Shown: piece after piece, positions 1-10,894 of the stretch
Position numbering within the stretch: the first letter of the stretch is position 1
How the letters are laid out: every line of letters starts with the position of its first letter
Assembly (NCBI GenBank): GCA_910589415.1
Contig: OU342630.1
Coordinates: 62,182,186 to 62,246,185, forward strand
Source of the DNA: Malachius bipustulatus
Taxonomy: Eukaryota; Arthropoda; Insecta; Coleoptera; Melyridae
Direction: 5' to 3'
DNA length: 64,000 bases
Position numbers and translations under genes: made by a program
Notes under the pieces: generated by a model
The model's database searches: none
Seen by the model: only the letters and a program-made list of their open reading frames with translations
Told to the model about the DNA's origin: nothing

Positions 1-103
1 TTTTGTAACATTTTACTTATTATTGTTATAAAATGGTACCCTGCAATTCAGCATGGATGGTCTGAATGTTATCCCACCTTTGTGAACTAGCAAGAAGAAT
101 AAT

Positions 104-367
104 AATTGAACCCTATGCTGCAACAACGTTGTAAGTGCCAAAAGTAAATTTTGCGGGAAGCCGAAATAAACATTTTTTTGTGAACCAATACAATACATCA
201 GCTTACAAAGATTAATATATTAATGTTAATTAATGAATATAATTAATTAATATATTAATGTTTGTAAGCTGATATATTATATTGGTTTACAAAAAAATGT
301 TTATTTCGACTTCCCGCAAAATTTACTTTTGGCACTTACAACGTTGTTGCAGCATAGGGTTCAATTG
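104..367. repeat. 264-bp foldback (inverted-repeat) element
   Basis: Two arms of about 115 bp are near-perfect reverse complements around an AT-only centre near 235. The ends read AATTGAACCC and GGGTTCAATT. There is no coding capacity. It looks like a MITE or foldback element. No clear target duplication could be fixed, so the superfamily is unknown. A transcript through it would fold into a long hairpin. Confidence 0.8.
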
Positions 368-1495
368 TTCTCCAAGTTTTTTAATTTTATTATATTATTA
401 TCATCAGTACCTACTATAAATTTTATCGAATGAATCCGCATTACCAATTCTTTGTGAATAAGGCTTTATTTAATGAAGCTTAGATTCGAAAAAATATTTA
501 TTAGCACATCGATTGTTATTCTCTGTATATTTTTGTAATTATCGAGGCCCTTATTCTCTATCTTATGTTATATAACAGAGACATAACAGCAAGGCCATAT
601 TTAATCTGGGTTCACCCTTAGGCTTTTAGGCACGGTGAACTGACGGAAGCTTTAAATGGTAGCAGAAATCGTCACGTACCCAGGTGTATTGTCGCAGTCA
701 GTTGCATGTTTAGTTCTGCCGAGCGTTTTACTCTGGCAAGCGCAAGCATAAATCATTCACTGATGAACGTGACAATGTGCTTTTAGGCCAAATTCTGTAC
801 CAAAGGGTGTTTTAAAGAAATAGCCTCTCAAATGAAATGTTGCAGGTCAATTTTTTTACTATTGAAGGTGAAGGCAAATTTCCCAGGAATATTACCAAAA
901 AATGTGCCGCTGTTGGCTTCAGTTTAAGCTTAAATCCAAGTCTTGATAACAGAGTAACCGCAATGTAATGTTTATAACAGAGATTAGAGAATAAGGGTGG
1001 TAATCTCAATCTCGAAATAATAAACCAAATTTGTATTTTGAACATGAAAAAACAATAAATATAACATGAAAAAATATTTGAAACCAGTTTTATTTCAAAA
1101 GTATTACCTACCTCAATAAATAAATTAAATTACCAAACATTTTTTGTTTTTAGTAGTGTTGGAAGTAAACTTCCACAATTGGTTTAAAAAGCCCCTCTCT
1201 TCCCTCTAATCACTGAAGCTATAGGCAGTATAATAAATAGGCTGATCAGTAACACTTGGTGCATGCATGGATAAACTTTACTTTTCAAGGGTAGCTTATA
1301 TCCTTAACGCAGTGTTGTCAGTTCTTTTTTCGAAAGATGATCATTCTTGTAAAAATAAAAATTGCAACATTGTATTGAACATGTGAATAAGTTTGGAGGT
1401 TTTTATTTCCATGGCAATTGTTCTAAGATGAGTTTGAGCGCTTGCCAAACTTCAAATATCTTTCAGATTTTACATAATCTTAGTAAATTTGAAAA
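368..1495. other. AT-rich intergenic stretch, no gene recognised
   Basis: Lies downstream of the THAP gene 3' end. A 77-codon minus-strand ORF at 812-1045 has no recognisable domain and no supporting splice or start context. Nothing else was identified. Confidence 0.5.
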
Positions 1496-3115
1496 TTAGG
1501 TATCTGCGCTTTTCAGGTCTACGATGAAGACATTGTTTTTATTTTGATCAGTATTTTTATCGCTTATAGTGAACACTTTATGATTTGCAGAGATATTCTG
1601 TACGTGAATATTGTTGTCCTTATTTGAAGTATCACAATTATTGGCTGCTTTCGATATTTTCAATTCTATACATTTATGAGGAATTAATGGGAGGTTTAAA
1701 GTTTCACTTCTATCTGTTTCAATGGGTTGAATAAATGAGCAGAATGATTTATTTTCAAAATCTTGGTCAAATTCGCTTTTCAATCGCGCATAATTATGAT
1801 CATTTATGAATGGGACTTCTCCATGTTCAAGTTTAACATTTCTTGTTTCATCATGTGTAGATTTCTTTGGATCATTACTACTTCTTTCAGTTTTAATAGT
1901 AATTAAATTGGGATAGCATAAATTATCATATTTTATATCAATTTCTTCTTCTTTCATGTTAAAACCTCTTTCTGAATCTAAAATATTTTCATCACCTTGG
2001 TTTTCACATTCGCCAACATTTTCTCTCTTTATTTCAATATTCTCATGAACGCTCTCCTTGCTATGGACGATCCTAGAATGAATTTCAGATTTCTCTTTCT
2101 TAGATCCATTAAGTAACGCTTTAAAATCAAAAGTAACTTTTAAATTACTCGATTGCTTTGTTGTGGCAGTTAAACGATTCCTTCCTGTGAAATTAATCTT
2201 AATGAGATTGGTGCCCGAGGTACTATTTAGAGAGCCCTCACACATTTCTCCCTTTGATGTGGTAACAAATTCTTGATTAGTACAATTACTGGACTTCCAC
2301 CTGGACCTATCCTCTTGTTCAATCAAGTTCCCAATAGTTTCCACTTTCACATCTTTCAGGATTTCATTGTCTAATACTGACACGCCCATATTAATAAATT
2401 CAGGGGTACTTTCACTGATATCGTCAAGTTCTACCTTTACCTCGGTTTCCTCTTCTAATATATTATTATGGCGAGGATGGGAAAAGTTCTGGCAGTTAAA
2501 TTTATGTGAATTAATAAATTCAGGTGTACTGGCACTGGTATCATCAAGTTCTAGTTCTACCTTTACCTTGGTATCCTCTTCCATTATATTATTATGGTAA
2601 GGATGGGAAAAGTTCTGGCAGTTGAATTTATGTGGAATTACTCCTACATTGAGTTTAACGGTGTCTTTGCCCATTAGTTTACAATACATATAGTTTCTGG
2701 TATCTTTCATTAACTAAAACAAATTCATAAGGATAGTTAAATGTTAAATTATGAAATTTATGTGGATAAAACTGCTGTGAAGGCTTCCATTTCTCAACAC
2801 GTACCTACTCATAGATCATTTTGTGCAGACATTCTTCCAAGAAAAATGATAAGACTTGAGCCTTGAAAAGTGTAAAAATGGGGGCCTTGTTCAACAGTTT
2901 TATCATCCAAATCTTACATCAAAATGGTCTTCACAAACTATATTCCTGTCCCCTAATTTCCAGGGTCTTCCCATGGCTTTTTGCCATCGTTCTCTTAACT
3001 GTTTATTGGGTGGTACAGGGAAGAATATTTTGTTGGAAGTTGTTAATGGAGAGCTTTTGCATTTTGGTACAGAACAACAATTATTTTCAGGATCCAGAGT
3101 GCTGGTTGTAGTCAT
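1496..3115 (-). CDS. THAP-domain zinc-finger protein, two exons, about 471 aa
   Basis: Exon 1 is 3115-2918 and exon 2 is 2713-1496. The 204-bp intron has a GTAAGA donor and a TTGTTTTAG acceptor and keeps the frame (phase 0). An in-frame TGA upstream supports the start at 3115. Residues 12-97 form a THAP C2CH finger: Cys14-x4-Cys19, Pro33, Trp44, Cys61-x2-His64, then after the splice the closing VIPHKF, equivalent to the family's AVPxxF. THAP domains bind DNA, so a nuclear DNA-binding role is inferred. The remaining 370 residues are acidic, low in complexity and without another known domain. They carry a 40-42 residue tandem duplication and seven psi-K-x-E motifs (VKVE three times, IKRE, IKTE, VKLE, LKSE), the consensus for SUMO attachment. 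No transposase region follows the finger, so this is not an intact P-element-like gene. The frame is intact. The exact function is unknown. Confidence 0.85.
2391..2636 (-). repeat. 120-bp coding tandem duplication in the THAP gene
   Basis: Units 2391-2510 and 2511-2636 are close copies; the second has 6 extra bases (two residues), so frame is kept. Each unit encodes HKFNCQNFSHP, an acidic VKVEL stretch and STPEFIN. The unit start coincides with the last residues of the THAP domain. Confidence 0.9.
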
Positions 3116-4409
3116 TTTTAAGATTGTTAAATATCAGCAAATAGCATTAATAATAATAATGTTAAAGTTAAATAAATTAGAATAATTATTATTTTGTCAT
3201 AAACAGTGAACACCAACAACAAGAATATAAATAATCACTATAACAATTAACAATAACAAACCGTAAACCGGCAAACAGCTGATTCTGATATTGAATGAAA
3301 TGAATGAATATTGATGAATAAATAATAAATGAATACTGTCATCGTCATCTGATATGAATGACATTACAACTGTGACATCATTATTGTACTGTCATTCGTC
3401 ACACCAACCTGCTTTGAATACAAAACGTCAGGAAGGACTATGGGTCCATTGGCCGTTCTACTATACGCGACGAAAAACGCCATTTTTTAATACCTAATAC
3501 TTGTTTAGACATGTTTGAATGAGGGATATACAGGGTGTTTACTGTAAGGTTGGCCAAACTTCACAGGCTGATTCTTCAGACTAAAATAATGGGTCGTTTT
3601 TTACTGATGCAGCGTGTTTAACCAGCTGCGTTCTGGTTTCCAACATTGCATTTTTGTGTTAAAGTAATGACGTCACGAACTAAAACGCTTTAACCAGTTT
3701 GATTGTGGTTTTAACCAATTTTCGAGACTGGTTAGTAGCGTTTTGAGACAGAAGAAAGTGTAGTTGTATGTAACTGGTATGTTTTAATTTAAATTATTCT
3801 GCAGGATGGCCATTTATCCCCTTATTTTCAATATTTAAAAAAATGCAGATGAAAGACTTTTCTAGCAACAACAAATCATCTTAATGCAAAATGTTCTGTA
3901 ATATGAAAGCTGCAGTAACTGACTAATCAATGGTGTTATAATAAGTGTGGCTTTGAATTCGGAACATTATAGGACAAAACTGAAAAGGGGCCAATCTCAA
4001 CCTCTTCAGTCTTCAGTTAATTTTATGGTTAGGTTAAGAACTATGGAGTTGGGATCTTTGAATTTGAAAACTGACAGATATGACATGACTGATAATGACA
4101 GTGGTTCAAAAAATGTATTTTCCTGCATATCAAACTAGTGGCGTCATCCTTTAATACGCTTCAAACCACGGTGTAAGATATATAGGTGAGTGAACGAAGC
4201 ACGTATTTCAACAGTAAAGCGCGCGACGAAAACCTGAACCTCAGTGTATGAGAGAGTCACAGCTGGGCTCTGACCTCTTGCTCTTACACATGCAAATTGC
4301 CATTATCAGGGTGTCATGCTACTCAATTTTATTTTTTTCTGAAGAAGCGATAAGCAAAAATTAGTAGAAACTTTGATGTGCCTAATTGTAGAAGTTGATG
4401 CGATGAAAG
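3116..4409. other. Intergenic stretch with transposon ends
   Basis: Upstream of the THAP gene. A single TACAGGGTGT terminus lies near 3531, followed by sequence resembling the outer arm of the element at 4410. A TGACGTCA (CRE-like) octamer lies near 3667, inside an imperfect inverted repeat with TTAACCAGT motifs (about 3680-3750). No gene was recognised. Confidence 0.4.
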
Positions 4410-4802
4410 TACAGGGTGTCTGCTTAAGGCTGGCCACCGGCTATATCTCGGAAACTAATGGACCTAGAACCTCAAAATAAAAAATTTCCAGACATAAGTG
4501 ATCACGAGAAATTCAATGAAAATATTTTCAAGATGGCCGCGCTTCCGGAAATACCGGAAGTTGACACCTACTTCGTTATTTTAACAGGAACACCCTGTAT
4601 ATTATTATATTTTTTAAATGTCTGAAAAAATCGAATACAGGTGGTTGTCACCATTGGAATTTAGAAGGTTAGGTTTATGAGTTATAAACAAGTGAAAATC
4701 GAAAATTTTCAACTTCAAAGCAGTCTAGAACTAGAACGGCTCAAGATATCCAAAAACGGTTTACATGTCCCTATCCTAACTTTTCACGTTTTATCCCAGT
4801 AT

Positions 4803-4967
4803 TGTCCGTATTCATCAAACTTCAAAATATAACTCTGGGGTTATATTTTGAATTTTCTGACAGCTAATTGGTCTATTGCTCAAAGCCTACGAACGCTACG
4901 AAGTTTAAACCAATGACATGTTCCAAAATATAACCCCAGGGGTTATATTTATTGATGAATACGGGCC
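4803..4967 (+). mobile_element. 165-bp MITE, GTCCGTATTCATCAA ends, left-arm copy
   Basis: Ends are T-GTCCGTATTCATCAA and its near reverse complement TTGATGAATACGGGCC. It is flanked by TAT on both sides, a 3-bp target duplication. It has the same length and order as the copy at 26348-26512. A 3-bp duplication suggests PIF/Harbinger, which is inference. Confidence 0.8.
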
Positions 4968-5046
4968 TATGTGGAGTAAATTTTAATACAGGGTGATGAA
5001 AATTATCCGATTTTTCATCACCCTGTATTAAAATTTAAACCACATA

Positions 5047-5211
5047 GGCCCGTATTCATCAATAAATATAACCCCTGGGGTTATATTTTGGAACATGTCA
5101 TTGGTTTAAAATTCGTAGCGTTCGTAGGCTTTGAGCATTAGACCAATCAGCTGTCAGAAAATTCAAAATATAACCCCAGAGTTATATTTTGAAGTTTGAT
5201 GAATACGGACA
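5047..5211 (-). mobile_element. 165-bp MITE, mirrored right-arm copy
   Basis: Reverse complement of 4803-4967, flanked by ATA on both sides. It sits at the mirror position in the other arm of the palindrome. Confidence 0.8.
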
Positions 5212-5535
5212 ATAGTAGGATACTATGTGAAAAGTTAAGATAGGGACATGTAAACCGTTTTTAGATATCTTGAGCCCATCTAGTCCTACACTGCTTTGAA
5301 GTTGAAAATTTTCGATTTTCACTTGTTTATAGGTAACTCCTAAACCGCTCAATCTAAATTCCAATGGTGAAAACCACCTGTATTTGATTGCTGCAGACAT
5401 TTAAAAAATATAATATTTTACAGGGTGTTCCCGTTGAAATAACGAAGTAGGTGTCAACTTCCGGTATTTCCGGAAGTGCGGCCATCTTGAAAATATTTTC
5501 ATTGAATTTCTCTTGATCACTTATGTCTGGAAATT

Positions 5536-7920
5536 GAGACAGCGTATTTTTGAAGCTGCACAACAATTGAATGTCGCTGGAAGTGCAAGACAAGATAAGA
5601 AGATAATTTTTAAAAAGATGCAACGCTTGCATTCGACTTGGTGGCAGGCAATTTGAAAACATATCCTTTGATTTTCATTTGTGTTTTGTTTAGTTTTGTT
5701 TTCAATAAACACTTGTTACTGTAATTTAACACGTATTTTAATTCAAATACCTAATTAGTGATATAATTTCACAATGCGCTCCTTTTGCACTCAAACAGCA
5801 ATATCTTTTTTTCTAAAGTAAAGCCGTAAAAGCATACAAAATATTACACCATTGCAGAAACTAGATCAAATGAGCCATTTTTAGGAATAACTTGCCAGGT
5901 TCACGGAGTAATTTTTTTACATGTATGAAGTGGCAAAGTTGGGTCATGAAAAAACAAAAATTTTCAATCGGGCAAAAAAATTAATAATTTTCCTAAAAGG
6001 TATATTACGGCACCAGAATATTTATTCGCCACTTAATCATTAATGGGGCTATTCAGCATTGCGTAACAAAATTAAAAATGTTAGAATATAAAATTTTGTA
6101 TAACTGTGACACTCGAAAAACAGATCTAAGAAAAAACAGATTTTCACAAAATTTATAAAAGTCCCATTATCTCGAAAATAAACAATTTTATACTGAGATC
6201 ATTTTATGATATTCTGGTCAGTCGCATAAGTTGGCCTATATTCAGCCCTTCAAGGAATGACGTTGATTTTTGGGACACCTGTATATAAATACCAAACATT
6301 TATCTGAAGGTAATATACCTATACGCTTTACGCTTATAAAAAATAAGTACTTTTTCCTAAACTGGAATTACTTATTCTCAGATTGTTTTTACTTTTTCTG
6401 ATATGACTTTAACTATTCTTAAATTGAAGTTTCTTTTACTGAATTTGATTTTACTTTTCCTGAAATTGACGTTGAAAAGGTCACTTTCCTAGTTCCTTCG
6501 TAATAATACAATCGACGTCAAATTTGATTAGAAACATCCATAACCTTTAAACATTTTAGCTTGCCAAAAAGGAGTTCAAAGCTCAGTATTCGAAGAGGTA
6601 CCAACATAATTCAAATTTTCAATAGCCACTCTGAATTATAAAAACATCTGGAATGGGTTATAATAGTAAAAACAAAATTATATATATATTTTTTATTTAC
6701 TTGACAACCTAAGAAAGGTCTAGAAATGGAAAAACATTAAAAACAAAACATATATATGTCAAAATATAAAAACAAGGGGACGTTACTAAAATACAATAAT
6801 TATTGTTTTACATTTAGGATGGTGGTATTAGTAAGGTAGCACTGTGGAGCAGGACATGGACTCCAAGCAGCATGTAATATCAACAGGTGGCAATAAATAA
6901 ACTAACAAATGCTTGCCACTTAAAAAAAATAACACAAAAGTAACAGTTCTTAAGCGAACTATAACTTTTCAGGACACTAATATAGTGAACCAAGCAAAAT
7001 TAAAGAAAAAATGCCATCATTAAAAGCAAAGAAAGTTACTGCTGGATCAGGCAGAAAGAATGCAACGAACAAAAATATCCATGGACTGTCTAATGAAATC
7101 TCTAAATTTATCGAATGATCCTGAAGATGACAATAAATAGAACGTTAAACTTTCTTTTGCTAATACAGACAACTTTGTTTTCCTTGAATTTCTGAGGTTC
7201 TTCATAAATCGTTTCCAACGAAAAGTGTTCAGTCTTTTGATGCATTTATCTAAATATATCTTTTTAATGTTAGTTAGGTTGTTGTTATTCTGTATCTTTG
7301 TTTTTTTGTGACGATTCTGTTCTCCAAAGTCGGACTTTTCCTAATACGCATCGAGCGACGAGGTTGAAATTCATTTTCAAATTCCATGTGCTCCAAAATT
7401 TACCTGTAAAAGTAAACATCCATAATTACATTTCTGATAATATCTGGAGAAAATGTTTTTCAAATTTTTTTCATGAAAACAAATCGGGCTTGTAGAGTTT
7501 TATCTAAATATTATAACAATAAGTAATCGACAAGATAACAGACAATCCTCGACAGGACTTTTCTAAGACATTCAGGACATGGGAGTTGGTATAAATTCGT
7601 CCCTCTTCATAACAAAAACACGGAGCAAATTAACACCAATAAAAAGGGCCTATATGGTTAAAACGGCCCTAATCCTCGAGCATATAAATAAATAATCAAA
7701 TAAATTAAAATAAATAAATAAAGGTACTTTTTTGCATCAAGAAGTAAGTACATATTATAATGATTATCATACTGAATTGCAATGGATAGAATTGCAATCA
7801 ATGGAACCTTAATTAATACCTTGTGCTTGTGACTGACTGGCTCTCATTTTACCAAAGAAGTGAATGACTTTAAATTTATAAAAATTGTAAAATTTGGCAA
7901 TTTTTTAGTTCTAGTACAAG
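5536..7920. other. AT-rich stretch, no confirmed gene
   Basis: A lone transposon terminus of the GGGACACCTGTATA type lies at about 6277-6290. A 35-codon plus-strand ORF at 7011-7118 and a 37-codon basic minus-strand ORF at 7274-7387 (contains RRSMRIRKSP, preceded by a CTTTTACAG acceptor-like site) are possible exon pieces but unsupported. Splicing the second to the exon at 7930-7988 creates an in-frame stop. Confidence 0.4.
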
Positions 7921-7929
7921 TATACTTAC

Positions 7930-7988
7930 CTGCCCTTATTCATCACCTCATCTGCTGGTGCTGGAGTTGCCTCGGTCATTTCTTCCAT
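7930..7988 (-). CDS. Possible first coding exon of an unidentified gene
   Basis: Reading on the minus strand, ATG at 7988 opens 19 codons (begins MEEMTEATPAPADEVMNKG) and ends CAG at 7930, followed by a perfect GTAAGT donor at 7929. The phase is 2. An in-frame ATG 11 codons upstream at 8021 would add a hydrophobic leader (MKAILLIFIYN), and a TGA lies in frame just before it. The Ala/Pro/Glu-rich peptide was not recognised. No convincing second exon was found between here and the THAP gene. This could be a chance ORF next to a strong donor. Confidence 0.4.
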
Positions 7989-8006
7989 ATTGTATATAAA
8001 GATTAA

Positions 8007-8680
8007 CAAAATCGCTTTCATTCATTTTATCAATCTTATATTCCTTTTTTGTGTCAATTTGTGGATTTTTTATTCGATAATGATAACGCAGATTGAATAT
8101 TTTCTTCACTGTTTTATATTAAAATTAAAAGACCCAAGGAAATAAATTATGTTTTAAAACTATTTTTTAACAACAGATAGAGGGGTCTGTTTTACAAAAA
8201 TATGAGTTATTAATAATAGTTTACTTTATCATACTTTTATCAAACTTGAAAATAATTTTGGCTCCCTCAACTCTAATAATAAAAATAATAAACACCTAAC
8301 CCAGTCCAAATCCAAAATACAAAAAAGTATTCATTTATTCAGTCAGGACAATAATTAAGGCAAAAGTAAAACATATTGTTATTCGCTTTCACTTTCTTTT
8401 TCTTCATTGTCATTCGCTTCATTGAATTTTCTATCAGAAAAATTCAAAAGCCAAAATTCGAATCTATATACTAGAAAATCCTTTAGCCACTAGATATATA
8501 GGTACATTTTGATTACTATAAGGGCTGATAAGAATTCTACTAGATCTATATAAAATCTACCAAGTTGGCAACACTGGTTAATAGTGTTTTCCCAGTAATA
8601 ACAAAAAATAATTTTCCGACGACCACCTACAAAAATGACAAAAAGCACACTATACTAAGGTACTTCGAAAAATATGCACA
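8007..8680. other. AT-rich stretch, nothing recognised
   Basis: Simple AT-rich sequence upstream of the candidate exon. No ORF with recognisable similarity and no repeat boundary could be fixed. Confidence 0.4.
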
Positions 8681-9045
8681 GCGTGTGACCCATTTTGTTC
8701 TTGAAACACCCTGTATAATTTTAATTTATGGTGCGATTTTAAAAGGATTTCTTTTAAGTCATGATGAGCTTGATAAACCATATTTTGGGAGCAAAAAGCG
8801 TATCATTCCTATACATAATCCAAGGCCTACTAGATCATCAATGTTTACTTGTAAAATATAAAAAATTCATATTAGCGATTTTTTTTGAAAAAAACTGGGC
8901 ACGCCACAGAGGATTCACCAGCCCTTAAAACGGTACTGTACCTACTAAACTTTATTGGAAATGTGAGAGTAATAAGGATCTTGCAGTTATTTTAGAAATT
9001 CATAATAAATAGGTACTTCAAATTTTCATAAATTTATTCGAAAAA
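8681..9045 (+). repeat. Half copy of the 35703-36578 foldback family
   Basis: It begins at the GTGTGACCC end, has the internal CACCCTGTATA near 8710, and continues co-linearly with the left arm of 35703-36578 (GGTGCGATTTTAAA, AAGGCCTACTAGATCA, CAGCCCT-AAAACGGTACTGTAC). The second arm is absent. Confidence 0.75.
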
Positions 9046-9060
9046 AATTAAATAAAAATA

Positions 9061-9312
9061 AATAAATTATTATAGCCAATAACTGCTCGTTCGCAACTAA
9101 AGGGTCCAATACAAACAATAACCGCCGGTGAAGTCCCTGACAGATAAATATTGAGGGTCAAAAAACGTTTAGAAAAAATATAAGAATAGCAGTTTAATGA
9201 GCTCTTCTGTGATTTTTCAATTCCATGAGCAATTTATAGACTGAAAAGTCACATAATATAGAGTTGATTCAGATTCAACTGCTATAGTACGATTAAGTTT
9301 AAAAAGTCATAC
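9061..9312 (+). repeat. Repeat with inverted partner at 11983-12110
   Basis: Shares AAGTCC-TGACAGATAAATA, the following GGGTCAAAA and GTACGATTAAGTTT with the reverse complement of 11983-12110. This copy carries an extra block of about 95 bp between the two conserved parts. The family is unknown. Confidence 0.6.
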
Positions 9313-9674
9313 GAATCGATTAAGAATACACACCCTTCTGATAGTTCGATTTATTTTGTTTCATATACGTCGTGGTTCTCATATAGAAACCATCAAGTTT
9401 GTCTAAACACTCCATCCCGCATAAATAAGTATACGTCAACATTGGTTTTGAATGAGAATTAAATGGACAACACAAAGGATAGAGTGTCATTATGTGAATA
9501 AATTTTATACAGTTGTCAGTGGCTCTCAAACTGACTTAAAAAGTTCAACCATTGATTGAATAATTCCTTCAATAATTCACGCACGTTGACAGTTTGAGTT
9601 GCATGTTTTTGTAAAAAATACTTCAAAATTAAAAGAGTCCAAGATTGGAGTTCCAACAACCAGCCGTCCGGCAT

Positions 9675-9715
9675 GGCGGCATATGGAACAGCAGACGCAT
9701 GTTCTATATGCCGCC
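9675..9715. repeat. 41-bp hairpin next to a foldback element
   Basis: GGCGGCATATGGAACA pairs with TGTTCTATATGCCGCC with one mismatch around a 9-base loop. It directly abuts the inverted repeat that starts at 9716. Confidence 0.7.
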
Positions 9716-10327
9716 TAGATGACGAACTTTGCGTTCATGAAAAAAGTGAGGATGGTGCCTAATAGTGGCGGCCATTTGTTAAGAGGGCAAATCCCTCTGC
9801 TAAATACCTTGTTCATATATTATGTTTGGCGGATAGCCACAGGCCTATTTTGTTTTTCAAAAAACTATTCCTATAAAGTTTGTATGTACATCTATGCTTT
9901 TCTTAAATAACTGTACCAACAGAATCTCGCCGCGTCACACACCTTTCCCGAGAAAAGTCAAGATAAGTGCCAAGTGGTACCGTTCAAAAAACAAACGCGT
10001 CTCTGAACGCGGGCCTTAAAATCTTATTTTGATAATTTTCTTGGGATAAAGGGTAATTTAATTAAAATAAAGGGTAATTTGCACCGTGCCACCTATCTGA
10101 ACTTTTCTTGATAAAGCTGCGACGCGGCGAGATTCTGTTGACTGAGTTATTTTGGAGAAGCACAGACGTACCAAAACTTTGTAGGAATAGTTTCTCGAAA
10201 AAATAATTAGGCGAGCGGCTATCCGCCAAAAATTTACAAACATTATTTCCGGAAGAGTTTGCCTTCTTGAAAAAAGGCGGCCGCTCGACCTTGAGGCTTC
10301 AAGTGTCAGCGATCGGTTCGGCATCTA
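9716..10327. mobile_element. 612-bp foldback element, TAGATG ends
   Basis: The ends TAGATGACGAAC and GTTCGGCATCTA are inverted. Diverged arms mirror each other: GGCGGATAGCC with GGCTATCCGCC, CAGAATCTCGCCGCG with CGCGGCGAGATTCTG. The centre is near 10022. No transposase. This family does not carry TACAGGGTG ends. An 88-codon ORF inside it is a by-product of the repeat. Confidence 0.75.
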
Positions 10328-10563
10328 GGACCGGTTGCACAAACGTAAATTAAAAATGTTCAGATAATTACTGATTTTAAAATGCTTTGTATAATCAAAA
10401 CATTGGTCCTATATTGGTAAAAATTAGTTTTCTCCCCTTTAAGAGTAGTCCAAATTACCGATAAAAAATAAAAGATTAAATATGTTCCCCATATTTTCAA
10501 AATTTACAATTTAAATTCAGTAATTATCTCAAAATTTTAAATTTACGTTCGTGCAACCTGCCC
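10328..10563. mobile_element. 236-bp MITE with GGNCCGGTTGCAC ends
   Basis: Terminal inverted repeats GGACCGGTTGCACAAACG and its complement; 3-bp duplication CTA on both sides (10325-10327, 10564-10566). A second copy lies at 25738-25968. The left duplication overlaps the end of the preceding foldback. The 3-bp duplication suggests PIF/Harbinger. Confidence 0.85.
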
Positions 10564-10894
10564 CTATAGTGATATAGAGTAGGACTGCACTTGGCCGACT
10601 AGAAAAAAACCCGGATACCGAGAGTACTCCAAGACGGTAATAAAAACATTTCTGAGCACGAAATATAAATTAAAAAAAAATTGAGTGGACCGAAAATAAT
10701 ATAAAACCAATCCTGTTCCTTTGTATTTTTATATGGGTAAGTAGGTATACTCACTTGTTTGAAAAATACCCGTTATTGGTGGAATATTTAAAAATTACTG
10801 CAATAATTGTGAATAATGTAAAGCGGAATATTAATGATTTTAATATCTATTTATTTCAGTGGGGACTTAAAAAATAGTAGGTAGGACCTACCTA

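Larger units (their letters stand above)
4410..5535. mobile_element. 1.05-kb palindromic foldback element with TACAGGGTG end
   Basis: The sequence from 4483 to 5535 is a long inverted repeat centred near 5009, with arms of about 525 bp at high identity. The left outer terminus TACAGGGTGT is at 4410; the matching right end is missing, so the right arm is truncated at 5535. Going inward each arm holds the spaced palindrome ACTTCCGG-N5-CCGGAAGT (4542-4561 and 5457-5477), an inner CACCCTGTA end, a common arm segment, and a 165-bp MITE present in both arms. The core 4987-5037 is a small TACAGGGTGATG palindrome. No transposase is encoded; it is a non-autonomous element, most likely Tc1/mariner-derived. 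Confidence 0.85.

Noticed and set aside
7011..7118. 35-codon Lys-rich ORF followed by AATAAA
   Set aside because: Could be a last exon, but no acceptor keeps an open frame into it and no partner exon was found.
8565..8861. 98-codon plus-strand ORF
   Set aside because: Mostly inside the half foldback 8681-9045, and its reading frame is not kept in the sister copy at 35703.
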